Notes: a model not told the origin generated them from the sequence alone. 64,000 nt of DNA from Streptomyces reniochalinae (GCF_003323735.1 NZ_QOIM01000036.1:248001-312000), one strand, 5' to 3'; shown: positions 1 through 8,002, counted from the stretch's first letter. Numbers and translations: made by a program.

Positions 1-142
1 TCTGGTCCTCGGTGAGCCCCAGCGAGGCGGTGCCCACCGCGAAGGTGGCGACGAAGGCGAGGATGCCGAGGTTGATCGGCAGCACCGTGCCGACGACGAA
101 CATGACGAGCAGGGCGCCTATGGAGATCACTTCAGGAGACAT
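1..142 (-). CDS. N-terminus of a MatC/SLC13-type dicarboxylate permease (cut by window edge)
   Basis: Only the first 47 codons lie in the window; the gene continues past base 1. The reverse strand from 142 reads MSPEVISIGALLVMFVVGTV, then a second hydrophobic stretch (LPINLGILAFVATFAVGT) and an ASLGLTEDQ turn. That pattern resembles the N-terminal domain of MatC-like malonate/dicarboxylate carriers, which open with two tightly spaced membrane helices. A GAGGA ribosome site lies about 7 bases before the ATG. It is 71 bp downstream of the PrpF-like gene on the same strand, so the two probably form one operon for uptake and isomerisation of a di- or tricarboxylate. The family call rests on a short segment; another SLC13/CitMHS-type permease is possible. 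Confidence 0.55.
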   Translation of the reverse strand, partial: MSPEVISIGALLVMFVVGTVLPINLGILAFVATFAVGTASLGLTEDQ

Positions 143-150
143 CTTTGTCC

Positions 151-190
151 TCGGTACGGAGATCTTCGGTACGGAGATCGTCGGTGCGGA
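151..190. repeat. 15-bp tandem repeat between prpF-like gene and permease
   Basis: Two full copies of a 15-base unit beginning TCGGTACGGAGATC (151-165, 166-180) are followed by a partial third copy (181-190). They sit in the 71-bp gap between the PrpF-like stop and the permease start, just before the permease ribosome site. Slipped-strand duplication is the simplest origin. Confidence 0.75.
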
Positions 191-213
191 AAGTGCGGTG
201 GCTCAGCGCCGTC

Positions 214-1332
214 TCAGTGGACCGCGGCGACCTCACCGGGTACGTAGATCGTCGCGTCGGCGAGCAGGCGTGCCGCGCGCTGCACGGTGACACGTGCCGG
301 GCCGCCCGGGCCCGCGCCGGCGCAGCGGACGGCCACCACGCCCGCGGCGGTGCCGATCCGCAGCCACTCGCCTCCCCGCCCGGTCGAGGCGGCTGCGACC
401 ACGGAACCGTCGAGGAGACCGGCCGTGGCCACGGCGACGGCGGAGGTGAGGCCGATGGCCGGGTGCGGGGAGTTCATCGTGAGCATGCGGACGGAGACGT
501 CGTACTCCTCCGCGCCGACGTACTCGCCGAGCGTCGTGGTGTAGGGCACGGGACGGTGGACGAGGCCGACCTTGGGCACGGCGTCCACCGGTTCGGAGCC
601 GGGAGAGGCAAGGCCCATGAGCGGTGCGGCGGTGTGCCGGACGGCCCGCAGCCATGGCACCTCGGCCTCCACCTCGTGCAGACTCATGGCGCCGGTACGT
701 CCCGAGCGTTCGCCGTCGACCAGGACGACGGGCGCCCCGGCGTCGACCATGCTGACCCGCAGCGGGGCACCGGAGCCCACGCTCAGATCCTCGGCGGCTG
801 CCCCGGTGGGCAGCAGGGAACCCGTCGCACGCCCGGCCGGGTCGAGGAAGGTGAGGCCGACCGCGACGCCTCCCGCGCGGGTGCCCGGCACGGTCTGCTC
901 GCCGAACTTCCTGACCCGGCCGCCCGTGGTGTCCACCAGACCTTCGAGGACGGCCCCCGTGTTGCTGTTCCGCATCACGACCCGGGTCTCATCACCCGAG
1001 ACGGGAACCAGCCCCTTCGCGACTGCGTACAGGGCGACCCCGGTGGCGCAGTTGCCGCAGTTGCTGCCCCACTCGACGGTGCCGGTGCCGATGCCCACCT
1101 GGGCGAAGAGGTAGTCGACGTGCACCCCCTCCTGCGGCGACGCGGCGACGACCGCCGCCTTGGACGTGGTCGGGGTGGCCCCTCCGACCCCGTCCAGCTC
1201 GACGGGGTCGGTCGAGCCGTAGGCTCCCACCAGCAGTTTCTCCAGGGTGTCGCGGTCGGTGGGGACGTGAACCTGGCTGAACAGCCAGCACTTGCTGGTG
1301 CCGCCACGCACGAGAGTCGCGGGAGTGTGCAC
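214..1332 (-). CDS. PrpF-family isomerase (2-methylaconitate / 4-oxalomesaconate-type)
   Basis: 372 residues, the usual PrpF-family length. These diaminopimelate-epimerase-fold enzymes move a double bond or isomerise unsaturated tricarboxylates such as 2-methylaconitate or 4-oxalomesaconate. Family signatures are visible: RGGTSK near residue 9, GGATPTTSKAAV with the conserved lysine at about 58, and NCGNC with the likely catalytic cysteine at about 91. The residue after RGGTSK is Cys15 where many members have Gly. The start is GTG at 1332. The downstream partner is a MatC-like permease, and a LysR gene is divergent, so the locus looks like a small carboxylate-catabolism operon with its own regulator. 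The exact substrate cannot be read from sequence; no prpB/C/D or aconitase genes are adjacent. Confidence 0.85.
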   Translation of the reverse strand: MHTPATLVRGGTSKCWLFSQVHVPTDRDTLEKLLVGAYGSTDPVELDGVGGATPTTSKAAVVAASPQEGVHVDYLFAQVGIGTGTVEWGSNCGNCATGVALYAVAKGLVPVSGDETRVVMRNSNTGAVLEGLVDTTGGRVRKFGEQTVPGTRAGGVAVGLTFLDPAGRATGSLLPTGAAAEDLSVGSGAPLRVSMVDAGAPVVLVDGERSGRTGAMSLHEVEAEVPWLRAVRHTAAPLMGLASPGSEPVDAVPKVGLVHRPVPYTTTLGEYVGAEEYDVSVRMLTMNSPHPAIGLTSAVAVATAGLLDGSVVAAASTGRGGEWLRIGTAAGVVAVRCAGAGPGGPARVTVQRAARLLADATIYVPGEVAAVH

Positions 1333-1438
1333 GTCTTCGGAGCTTCTTCCTGTGTCTCACGGATGGTGCTCCCGGGTGAAGCCCGGGCAGTGCACCCGGG
1401 TGGCCCGGGCGGTGCCAAGACCTTCGCAGAGGCACGGG

Positions 1439-1486
1439 TTGGCCACAATGCCAACTTTCTGCAGGTGGGTTCAGCACAGCTAAACT
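1439..1486 (+). promoter_or_regulatory. Inverted repeat and -10-like box before the LysR gene
   Basis: TTGGC-CACAAT-GCCAA (1439-1454) is a 5-bp inverted repeat in the divergent prpF/lysR gap. TAAACT at 1481-1486 resembles a -10 box and ends only 7 bases before the LysR ATG at 1494, with no Shine-Dalgarno in between, so the regulator mRNA may be leaderless. The -35 region is weak. Confidence 0.4.
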
Positions 1487-1493
1487 CACGGCC

Positions 1494-2447
1494 ATGCTGA
1501 ACGTACGCCGACTGCTCCTGCTGACCGAGGCCGTCGACCGGGGCTCGCTGACCGCTGCCGCCGAGGCGATGAGCATGACCACCTCCGCCGCCTCGCAGCA
1601 GGTCTCGCTGCTGGAGCGGGAGTCGGGACAGCCGCTCCTCGAACGGCTGCCGCGCGGGGTACGCCCCACCGGAGCGGGCGCGGCACTGGCCGAGCGCGGC
1701 CGGGCCATACGCCGGGAACTACGCGCGGGAGAGGCCGATCTGGAAGCCTTCGCGCATCTGGAGCGCGGCACGCTCCGGCTGGGATCCTTCCCCACCGCCA
1801 GCGCCTCGCTGCTGCCTTTGGCGCTGACCCGCTTCCGGCGGCGCCACCCCGGGGTGCGGACGATCGTGCGGGCCGGTGTACTGGCCCAGCTGCGCGAGAT
1901 GCTGCACACCGGCGAGGCGGAGCTGGCGCTGCTGTGGGAGTACGAGTGGAACCGGGTGGAGGACGAGGCGCTCGCCCTCACCCACCTGCTCGACGACCCC
2001 ACCGTGCTGGTCGTGCCCGCCGACTCACCGCTGCGCGCACACCCGCAGGTCCACCTCGCCGAACTCGCCGACGCCGAGTGGATCATCCGTGCCGACAACC
2101 ACCCCGTCGCCGACGTGCTGCGCCGCAGCTGCCACCAGGCAGGTTTCGCGCCGCGCATCGCCTACGAGTCGCACGACTACCAGGAGGCCCAGGCCATGGT
2201 GGCCGCCGGGCTGGGCATCGCCCTCGCCCCGCGCCTGGCGCTCACCAGCCGCCGCAGCGATGTGCGCCTCCTGGCGCTGGGCGGAGACAGCCCCGCTCCC
2301 GTACGGCGCGTGCTGTGCGCCCGCGCCAGGTCCCGTGCCGTCACCCCTGCGGGCAAGGGCATGGGCGCCGTCCTGCGCACCGTGGCCCGCAAGTTCGCCG
2401 ACAGCGGGCTGGACACCTCACGCGTCGGCGCGGTCCGGCACAGCTGA
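1494..2447 (+). CDS. LysR-family transcriptional regulator, divergent from prpF-like operon
   Basis: 317 residues with a LysR N-terminal winged helix: LTEAVDRGSLTAAAEAM at about 10-26 and SAASQQVSLLERESGQPLL, the recognition helix and linker, at about 30-50. From about residue 90 a periplasmic-binding-like effector domain follows (LRLGSFPTASASLLPLAL, then a hinge near VVPADSPLRAHP). It is transcribed away from the PrpF-like gene with 161 bp between the starts, the usual arrangement for a LysR protein controlling its divergent neighbour and itself. The inducer is probably the carboxylate handled by that operon (inference). No truncation is seen. Confidence 0.9.
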   Translation: MLNVRRLLLLTEAVDRGSLTAAAEAMSMTTSAASQQVSLLERESGQPLLERLPRGVRPTGAGAALAERGRAIRRELRAGEADLEAFAHLERGTLRLGSFPTASASLLPLALTRFRRRHPGVRTIVRAGVLAQLREMLHTGEAELALLWEYEWNRVEDEALALTHLLDDPTVLVVPADSPLRAHPQVHLAELADAEWIIRADNHPVADVLRRSCHQAGFAPRIAYESHDYQEAQAMVAAGLGIALAPRLALTSRRSDVRLLALGGDSPAPVRRVLCARARSRAVTPAGKGMGAVLRTVARKFADSGLDTSRVGAVRHS

Positions 2448-2535
2448 GCGGTCCCGGCCCGCCGCGACGGATGGTCCTGGGTGCCGTCCGGTCCTGGTCC
2501 CCGGCCGGCTCCGTGGACGGGCGGACGGTCCGGCG

Positions 2536-2808
2536 TCATCCCCCGCACAGCCGGTCCAGCGCTGCCTGGGTCTCCTCGTTTGCGGCACGGCAGATCATCA
2601 ACCGCTGGTCCGGGTCCTCCAGTGGCGTGAGCACTTCGAAGCGCACCGCGAGCGCACCGACGTCGGGGTGGAGCATGGCCTTGCTTCCACGGCCGTTGAC
2701 CTTGACGTCCCGCTCGGTCCACAGCAGCGCGAACTCCTCGTCGTGGGCCGTGGACTCGGCGATGAGGCCGGTCAACACCTGGTCGTCCGCGCGCGCCCCA
2801 CGCGGCAC
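2536..2808 (-). pseudogene. C-terminal remnant of an MmyB-type XRE regulator
   Basis: The 90-residue reading matches only the ligand-binding C-terminus of MmyB-like helix-turn-helix regulators: EEFALLWTERDVK, a K-x-LHPDVGAL segment, the LTPLEDPDQRL strand and a short tail. These proteins are normally about 270-290 residues with an XRE domain first. Here the XRE part is absent and the reading begins directly beside an aldo/keto reductase fragment on the opposite strand. MmyB-type regulators are often divergent from aldo/keto reductases in Streptomyces, so one deletion probably removed both 5' ends and the shared promoter. Confidence 0.75.
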
Positions 2809-3035
2809 GCCTACACCAACGGCACCTCCGAGCGCCTGCTGGGCCGATGCGCCCGCGACAGGCGCGAGGGCCTGGTGCTGGCGACGAAGTACACGACGCT
2901 GCGCCGCCCCGGCGACCCGAACTCCGGGGCCCTCACCGCAAGAGCCTGTTCGCCTCGGTGGAGGCCGTCTGCGACAGCTGAAGACCGACTACATCGATCT
3001 GCTCTACCTGCATGTCTGGGACGAGCATGTCGTGC
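2806..3035 (+). pseudogene. Aldo/keto reductase fragment with two frameshifts
   Basis: Conceptual translation with two 1-base corrections gives a continuous aldo/keto reductase segment: YTNGTSERLLGR, LVLATKYT, RRPGDPNSG, then HRKSLFASVEA and LRQLKTDYIDLLYLHVWD. The first shift (a lost G) lies near 2925-2929. The second (a lost A) is near 2966, after which the original frame meets a stop. The N-terminal strand with its catalytic Asp/Tyr region and everything after the DYIDLLYLH motif are missing. It is a decayed gene, probably inactivated together with the adjacent MmyB remnant. Confidence 0.75.
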
Positions 3036-3165
3036 GGGTAGCCGAGCCGGATCGCGCCGGCTGCGCCGAGAGCCCCCACTCGCCGCCGACCGCCTCGGTT
3101 CCGGGCCCGGCCGCAGCGCGTACGAGGGCCGAACACCGTACGCGGCCGCCTTCCGCGAGGCCCGT

Positions 3166-4227
3166 TCACCCCGCACCGCCGCCTGCCCGCGACGGGTGGT
3201 CACCGCGCGGCGCCGCCCTTCCGCGACGTACGCCCCCGCGCCCCGCGCGGTCGTCTCCCCTGGCCACCGCCACCAGCTCCGCCGCCGGGCCCACCAGCCG
3301 CCGTCCCATCGGCCAGACCGCACGCAGCGCACGCGTGAGGTCCACCCCCGCCACGTCTATTCCGACCAGGCGACCCTCGGCGACGTCTCCGCGCACGGCG
3401 AGCTCGCTCAGCACCGCCGGTCCTGTACCGGCGATCACCGCGCCCCGGACGGCGGCCGTGGAGCCCAGCTCCAGCAGCGCGCGGGCACGGCCGCACCCGG
3501 CAAGGTGCAGCGCGCGGTCCAACGTCTGGCGGGTACCTGAACCGCGTTCACGCAGCACCAGCGGCGTGGTGGACAGCTCCCGCGCGTCCGGCGGCTGCCG
3601 GCGGCGGGCCCACGGATGGCCGGGGTCGACCACGACGACCAACCGGTCCTCGGCTACCTGCCGCGTCGACATCACCTGCGACAGATGCGGGCCCTCGACG
3701 AAGCCGACGTCGGCCTCGCCCGACTCGACCAGTCCGGGGACGTGCTCGCTGTTGGTGACCTGGAGCCCTATGTACAGCTCGGGCCTGCGGCCGCGCAGCT
3801 CGCTGATCCAGGCGGGCAGCAGGTACTCGGCGATCGTCAGACTCGCCGCCACCCGCAGCTCGGCCTCCCGCCGGTCGCGCAGCGCGTCGGAACCGGTGAG
3901 CAGGGCCTCCACCTCGTCCAGGACACGCCGGGCGTGGCCCGCGACGATCTGTCCCGACGCCGTGAGCCGCGAGCCTCGGCGGGTGCGGTCGACCAGCACC
4001 AGGCCGAGCGCCCGCTCCAGGGTGGACAGGCGGCGGCTGGCCGACGGCTGCGCGATCCGGAGCCGCTCGGCGGCCCGACCGAGACTGCCCAGCTCGGCGA
4101 CGAGGACGAGCAGCCGCAGCGACTCCAGGTCGGGGGTACGGGAGGGCACCGGCGCGGCGCCGGGCGTGGGAGCGGCGGGGGGTTCCGCCGAGTCGGCTGT
4201 CACAGCACCAGCGTATGACTCACTCAT
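3166..4227 (-). CDS. LysR-family regulator divergent from a YeiH-type transporter
   Basis: About 340-353 residues depending on start. After a low-complexity Ala/Pro leader, a LysR winged helix begins at about residue 33 (LESLRLLVLVAELGSLGRAA, AQPSASRRLSTLERALG). The effector domain follows (LRVAASLTIAEYLLPAWI, EADVGFVEG, GSGTRQTLDRAL). It most resembles the CysB/CbbR/YeiE group. The ATG at 4227 overlaps a perfect dyad, so either the gene is strongly autoregulated or a later GTG inside the leader (for example about 4203) is the true start. It is divergent from a UPF0324/YeiH transporter; YeiE-YeiH is a known LysR-transporter pairing. Confidence 0.88.
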   Translation of the reverse strand: MSESYAGAVTADSAEPPAAPTPGAAPVPSRTPDLESLRLLVLVAELGSLGRAAERLRIAQPSASRRLSTLERALGLVLVDRTRRGSRLTASGQIVAGHARRVLDEVEALLTGSDALRDRREAELRVAASLTIAEYLLPAWISELRGRRPELYIGLQVTNSEHVPGLVESGEADVGFVEGPHLSQVMSTRQVAEDRLVVVVDPGHPWARRRQPPDARELSTTPLVLRERGSGTRQTLDRALHLAGCGRARALLELGSTAAVRGAVIAGTGPAVLSELAVRGDVAEGRLVGIDVAGVDLTRALRAVWPMGRRLVGPAAELVAVARGDDRAGRGGVRRGRAAPRGDHPSRAGGGAG

Positions 4228-4242
4228 AGCGTGCCGCTATGA
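4224..4242. promoter_or_regulatory. LysR operator: perfect 8-bp dyad with T-N11-A
   Basis: TCATAGCG-TGC-CGCTATGA is a perfect 8-bp inverted repeat with a 3-base spacer in the divergent LysR/YeiH gap. T4227 and A4239 form a T-N11-A core, the classic LysR recognition pattern. It covers the nearest possible start codons of both genes, which favours the downstream start for the transporter (ATG 4299). Confidence 0.7.
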
Positions 4243-4298
4243 CCTGCTGTGCGATCGGGGGCTACAGCCGGTCCGCGCCGGCCCGGAGAGTGTGGATC

Positions 4299-5459
4299 AT
4301 GACTGACGACAGCGACGTCTCACCTCCCGCCCACGGCTCCCCGAGGCCGGCCCCGCCCGGTTCCGCGACCGCCGCCGAGGACACGGGCGCGCCCGCCCAG
4401 GCACCGGACACGAGTCGCCCCTCAGGCCGGGGCGTGAGCGGTGCGGTCCTCTCCCGCCTGCCCGGCCTCGCCCTCGCCGTCGCCATCGCGGCCGTGGCCA
4501 CCGTGCTGGGCAGGCTGATGCCGGTGGTCGGCGGGCCGGTGAGCGGGATCGTGCTGGGCGTGCTGGTGGCGGTGGCGGTCAGGCCGCAGGCCGTGCTGCG
4601 GCCGGGCATCGCTTTCGCCGGCCGCGGCGTGCTACAGACCGCGGTCGTGGTACTGGGCGCACAACTGTCGCTGGGGCAGATCATGAAGGTGGGGCTGGGG
4701 TCACTTCCGGTGATGCTGGTGACCCTCGCGGCGTGCCTGGCCGCGGCGTACTGGCTCGGGCGGCGCCTGGGCATCGTCCGTGACCTGCGCACCCTGATCG
4801 GGGTCGGCACCGGGATCTGCGGAGCCTCGGCCATCGCCGCGGTGACGCCCGTCATCGGCGCGATGGAGGCGGAGGTGGCCTACGCGGTCTCCACCATCTT
4901 CGTCTTCAACGTCGCCGCGGTCTTGACCTTCCCGTTCCTCGGCCACCTGCTGGACATGAGCCAGCACGCCTTCGGGCTCTTCGCCGGTACGGCGGTCAAC
5001 GACATGTCCTCCGTGGTCGCCGCGGCCACCACCTTCGGCGGTCCCGCGGCGGACTACGCCGTCGTCGTGAAGCTGGCCCGCACCCTGCTCATCATCCCCA
5101 TCTGCCTGGGGCTGGCGGCGCTGGTCCGCCGCCGCACGGCGGCCACAGCGAACGCGGCGGAGGCGGACAGGACCGAGCCCCGGCGGATCCGCGTCGGCCG
5201 TCTCATCCCCTGGTTCCTGGTCGGCTTCATCGCCCTGGCCGCGGTCAACACCGCGGGGCTCGTGCCCCAGGCGGCGCACGAGCCGCTCAGCACACTCGCC
5301 GTCTTCCTCATCACTGTCGCGCTCTCCGCCATCGGCCTGTCCACCGAACCGGCCAAACTGCGGCGCGCCGGCCCCGCCCCGCTGCTGCTGGGCGGCCTGC
5401 TGTGGCTGGTGGTGTCCGCGACCAGCCTGGGCTTGCAGTACCTGCTCGGTCACTTCTGA
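4299..5459 (+). CDS. YeiH/UPF0324-family putative sulfate exporter
   Basis: 386 residues from ATG 4299, chosen because GGAGAG lies 8 bases upstream and the earlier in-frame ATG (4239) falls inside the LysR operator. After about 50 hydrophilic residues there are roughly ten membrane helices. Family signatures include GPVSGIVLGVLVAV, GRGVLQTAVVVLGAQLSL, the GVGTGICGASAIAAVTPVIG core and GTAVNDMSSVVAAA. YeiH proteins are inner-membrane proteins proposed to export sulfate or related anions during organosulfonate use; that function is poorly proven. Divergence from a YeiE-like LysR supports regulated expression. Confidence 0.85.
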   Translation: MTDDSDVSPPAHGSPRPAPPGSATAAEDTGAPAQAPDTSRPSGRGVSGAVLSRLPGLALAVAIAAVATVLGRLMPVVGGPVSGIVLGVLVAVAVRPQAVLRPGIAFAGRGVLQTAVVVLGAQLSLGQIMKVGLGSLPVMLVTLAACLAAAYWLGRRLGIVRDLRTLIGVGTGICGASAIAAVTPVIGAMEAEVAYAVSTIFVFNVAAVLTFPFLGHLLDMSQHAFGLFAGTAVNDMSSVVAAATTFGGPAADYAVVVKLARTLLIIPICLGLAALVRRRTAATANAAEADRTEPRRIRVGRLIPWFLVGFIALAAVNTAGLVPQAAHEPLSTLAVFLITVALSAIGLSTEPAKLRRAGPAPLLLGGLLWLVVSATSLGLQYLLGHF

Positions 5460-5615
5460 ACGGCGGCTGAGCCGCCCGTGGGCGAACGGCACAGGCCGGG
5501 GCACCTCCCAGCCGGTCATCGTGTGTGCGCTCCGCGAGGCGGGCCACGTGTCTCGTCCTCGGGAAGCCGGGAGGGGCCGCGCGTACACGAGCGCCCGGGG
5601 AGGAAGGCTGTCGTC

Positions 5616-5708
5616 ATGACGGAAGATGGTCGGAAAAGACGGTCAGGGTCCGGTGACGACTCAGGTTCCTCCGGGGGAGACGACTCCGACGGTGGCGGAG
5701 GAGAGTAG
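5616..5708 (+). CDS. 30-residue Ser/Gly/Asp-rich mini-protein
   Basis: ATG 5616 is preceded by a purine-rich GGGGAGGAAGG at 5597-5607 and opens a 30-codon frame. It starts MTEDGRKRR and continues as a repeat-like run of Ser, Gly and Asp ending GGGGE. It has a basic patch at residues 6-9, then is strongly acidic, with no Cys, aromatic or hydrophobic core, so it is probably disordered. Seven bases after the stop is a perfect 17-bp hairpin, as expected for an autonomous short transcript. No known family is recognised. It could be a RiPP precursor-like peptide, a small regulatory protein or a chance frame; the terminator and ribosome site argue for a real gene. Confidence 0.45.
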   Translation: MTEDGRKRRSGSGDDSGSSGGDDSDGGGGE

Positions 5709-5715
5709 CCGAGAT

Positions 5716-5760
5716 ACGTCGTCGTCCCCGCGTCCCGTCGGTGCGCGGGGACGACGACGT
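5716..5760 (+). terminator. Perfect 17-bp hairpin terminator
   Basis: ACGTCGTCGTCCCCGCG (5716-5732) pairs perfectly with 5744-5760 across an 11-base loop. It follows the 30-codon gene and precedes the alpha/beta hydrolase. There is no T-tract, as is common for Streptomyces terminators. Confidence 0.8.
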
Positions 5761-5875
5761 GAGACCGCGAGGTGAGCGCAGCCGCCATGAACAGGGCCTC
5801 CGCCTCGGTGTTGCGCCGGTGCGGAGCGCGGCGGAGACTGGCCGGGGAGCGGACAGTCACGAGAGGCGCTGACCG

Positions 5876-6682
5876 ATGGGTGCATACGCGGACCTCCCGG
5901 GCGTCAGAACCTGGTACGAGACCGAGGGGAACGGCGACCCGTTGCTCCTGCTGCACGGCGGCTTCTGCACCAACGAGACGTGGGGAGCCATGCGCACCGC
6001 CCTCGCCGCCGAGTACCGCGCTTTTCTCCCCGAGCGTCGGGCGCACGGCCACACCCCCGACGTCGCGGGGCCGCTGTCGTATCGGGACATGGCCGACGAC
6101 ACCGTGGCCTTCCTCGAAACGGTCGTCGAAGGTCCCGCGCACCTCGTCGGCTGGAGCGACGGCGGCGTCGTCGGGCTTCTCGTCGCCATCGACCGGCCCG
6201 ACCTGGTGCGCAAGGTGGTCGTGATCGGCGCCAACTACCGTCCAGGACCCGAGTGCTTCGAGCGACCGGCGATGCTGGACGCGATGGCGCCGGACAGCCC
6301 GGACCTTGCTCTCTTGCGTGAACTGTACGAGCGGGTCACACCGGACGGTGAGGGTCACTGGGCGACGGTGGTCACCAAGCTCACCGACATGTGGCGCACC
6401 CAGCCGACGCTCGCCCCCGAGGAGGTGGCCCGGATCGCCGCGCCCACCCTCGTCATGGCCGGTGACGACGACATGGTGACGCTGGAGCACACGACCGCCT
6501 TGTACCGTGCGGTCCCCGGAGCGCGGTTGGCCGTCGTTCCGGCGGCCTCCCATCTGGTGCCCCTGGAGAAGCCGGACCTGGTCAGCCGGCTGATCCTCGA
6601 CCATCTCGCGCAGGACACGGTGGAGACGATGATGCCCATCCGGCGTGCGGCACCGGAGACCTCCCGCGCCGCCGAAACCTGA
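5876..6682 (+). CDS. Alpha/beta-fold hydrolase
   Basis: 268 residues, a typical single-domain alpha/beta hydrolase. Visible elements are the oxyanion-loop LLLLHGGF near residue 24, the nucleophile elbow GWSDGG with Ser94, the acid strand PTLVMAGDDDMV, and the catalytic histidine in AASHLVP. Start ATG 5876 has GAGAGG about 10 bases upstream. Substrate unknown; small esters, lactones or haloalkanes are all handled by this fold. It is separated from the upstream mini-gene by the strong hairpin and is convergent with the ArsR-like regulator downstream. Confidence 0.88.
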   Translation: MGAYADLPGVRTWYETEGNGDPLLLLHGGFCTNETWGAMRTALAAEYRAFLPERRAHGHTPDVAGPLSYRDMADDTVAFLETVVEGPAHLVGWSDGGVVGLLVAIDRPDLVRKVVVIGANYRPGPECFERPAMLDAMAPDSPDLALLRELYERVTPDGEGHWATVVTKLTDMWRTQPTLAPEEVARIAAPTLVMAGDDDMVTLEHTTALYRAVPGARLAVVPAASHLVPLEKPDLVSRLILDHLAQDTVETMMPIRRAAPETSRAAET

Positions 6683-6749
6683 CCCTTGGGGCCGGCGTCA
6701 CCTGCCCCGGGCTTCCACGGACGGCCGGGGCGGACCACCGCGCATCGAG

Positions 6750-7739
6750 TCATCGCTCCGCTGTGGACTGGAGCGACTCGCCTCGTCCGAGGCCGCGGCC
6801 GAGGGGGGTGAGGGTGTGCAGGACGCGGTTGTCGTGACGCACGCTGACCACGAGGCCCGCCGCGCGGAGCACGGAGACGTGCTCACTCACCGATGACGGG
6901 GCGATACCGAGGCGCCGGGACAGGTCGCTGCACGTCGAGGCCGTTTCGACGGCGGCCAGGACCCGGGCCCGCGTACGGCCTACCAGCGCCCCGAGTGCGC
7001 GCGGGTCCGCCGTGGCGAACAGGGGGGAGTGGTCCACGGGATAGACCACGACCTGCGGCAGCGACGGATCTTCCAGCGCGACGGGCTTGCCCCAGCAGAA
7101 CCGGGAGGGGATCAAGCACAGTCCCCGTCCGTTCAGATGCAGATCGCGCGACTCGGGATAGTCCATCTCCAGTACCGGTGGCTGCCAGCGCAGGTGGGGC
7201 CGCAGTGAGGACAGCAGCCCGTGGACGCCGCCGTCCCGCAGTGCCCGTGAGCGTACGGCGCGGTCGGCCTCCACCAGCTTGTCCGTGCCTGCCCAGTCGG
7301 GGGCGACGAGCGTGCGGTGCACCGTGCGTACCGCCTGTGCCACCTGCCGGACACGGCCGCTGCGGCCTTCGGCGAGTTCCTGCACCCACACCGGTGCCCT
7401 GCGCCCGTCGAAGGCCTTGACCAGCTCAGGGCGCAGCCGCGCCCGCGGTGTGGCGCACAGCGCCTCGAGCCCGGCCTGTAGACCGCGCTGCCCGTCTTGG
7501 GGCGTCAGGAAGTCGGGGAAGTACCCCGTCCGGGGCGGTGCGAGCGCGTGCAGCAGCTGGACGGCGGAGGACAGGGTGTCCGTACGACTCGCCAGCCGGC
7601 CCGCTCGCTGCCTCCAGGCGGTGAAGGTCTTCGGGCCGCGAGCCACCAACTGGTGCCCGGCCAAGACGGTCTCCCACAAGGGATCGGACCCCACGGTCAC
7701 TCGGGTCAGAGCTGTCTCGTCCACGTGTATGCGCAGCAC
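6750..7739 (-). CDS. ArsR-like winged-helix regulator with long N-terminal domain
   Basis: 329 residues; GTG start at 7739 with AGGGGGG about 6 bases upstream. The DNA-binding winged helix is at the C-terminus (ALGALVGRTRARVLAAVETA, then SDLSRRLGIAPSSVSEHVSVL and a wing GLVVSVRHDNRVLHTLT). About 240 residues of uncharacterised alpha-helical domain come first. This is a common Streptomyces arrangement of ArsR-type proteins (DUF5937-like). No metal-binding CxC is seen beside the recognition helix, so it probably does not sense metals. Its target is unclear; it converges on the hydrolase gene, and the divergent TetR gene is 311 bp away. Confidence 0.85.
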   Translation of the reverse strand: MLRIHVDETALTRVTVGSDPLWETVLAGHQLVARGPKTFTAWRQRAGRLASRTDTLSSAVQLLHALAPPRTGYFPDFLTPQDGQRGLQAGLEALCATPRARLRPELVKAFDGRRAPVWVQELAEGRSGRVRQVAQAVRTVHRTLVAPDWAGTDKLVEADRAVRSRALRDGGVHGLLSSLRPHLRWQPPVLEMDYPESRDLHLNGRGLCLIPSRFCWGKPVALEDPSLPQVVVYPVDHSPLFATADPRALGALVGRTRARVLAAVETASTCSDLSRRLGIAPSSVSEHVSVLRAAGLVVSVRHDNRVLHTLTPLGRGLGRGESLQSTAER

Positions 7740-7786
7740 AATTCCCCCCTCGTATCCGCCACAGCCCCCCGGCTTGTGACGCGTGT

Positions 7787-7829
7787 GTCCGCCGGCGTAC
7801 GGCGGACCCCGGCGCTCCGCATGCGCCGG
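7787..7829. repeat. Two adjacent perfect hairpins in the ArsR-like/TetR gap
   Basis: GTCCGCCG-GCGTA-CGGCGGAC (7787-7807) is followed immediately by CCGGCGC-TCCGCAT-GCGCCGG (7809-7829). They lie upstream of both divergent genes in a 311-bp gap where no gene is recognised. They could be terminators left from a lost gene or 5'-leader structure. Confidence 0.6.
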
Positions 7830-7986
7830 AGCAAGCAGCGCGCGACACCGGCCTCGCGCATGAGCCCCCGGGGCGGGTAACCGCCGCCGGGTGCGGCGCG
7901 GCGGTGAGCAACCCGAGGGGTCAGAGCGGAAGTTGCCACGAGGCGCCTCGTGGAGTGGTCGGCGCGGCCATGTGATTCCCCCCTGC

Positions 7987-8002
7987 GAGAATCGTGATTC
8001 TC
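7987..8002. promoter_or_regulatory. Probable TetR operator, 16-bp palindrome
   Basis: GAGAATC-GT-GATTCTC is a perfect 7-bp inverted repeat with a 2-base centre, 48 bp upstream of the TetR start. Its size and position fit an autorepressing TetR operator. Confidence 0.65.

Noticed and set aside
1876..4306. Very long plus-strand frames across 1.9-4.3 kb
   Set aside because: They run antisense or out of frame through two LysR genes with Arg/Pro/Ala-rich translation. Only the short aldo/keto reductase piece inside them is meaningful.
5772..6224. Alternative upstream start for the alpha/beta hydrolase region
   Set aside because: That frame is different from the hydrolase frame and encodes Arg/Ala/Pro-rich sequence; ATG 5876 gives the complete fold.
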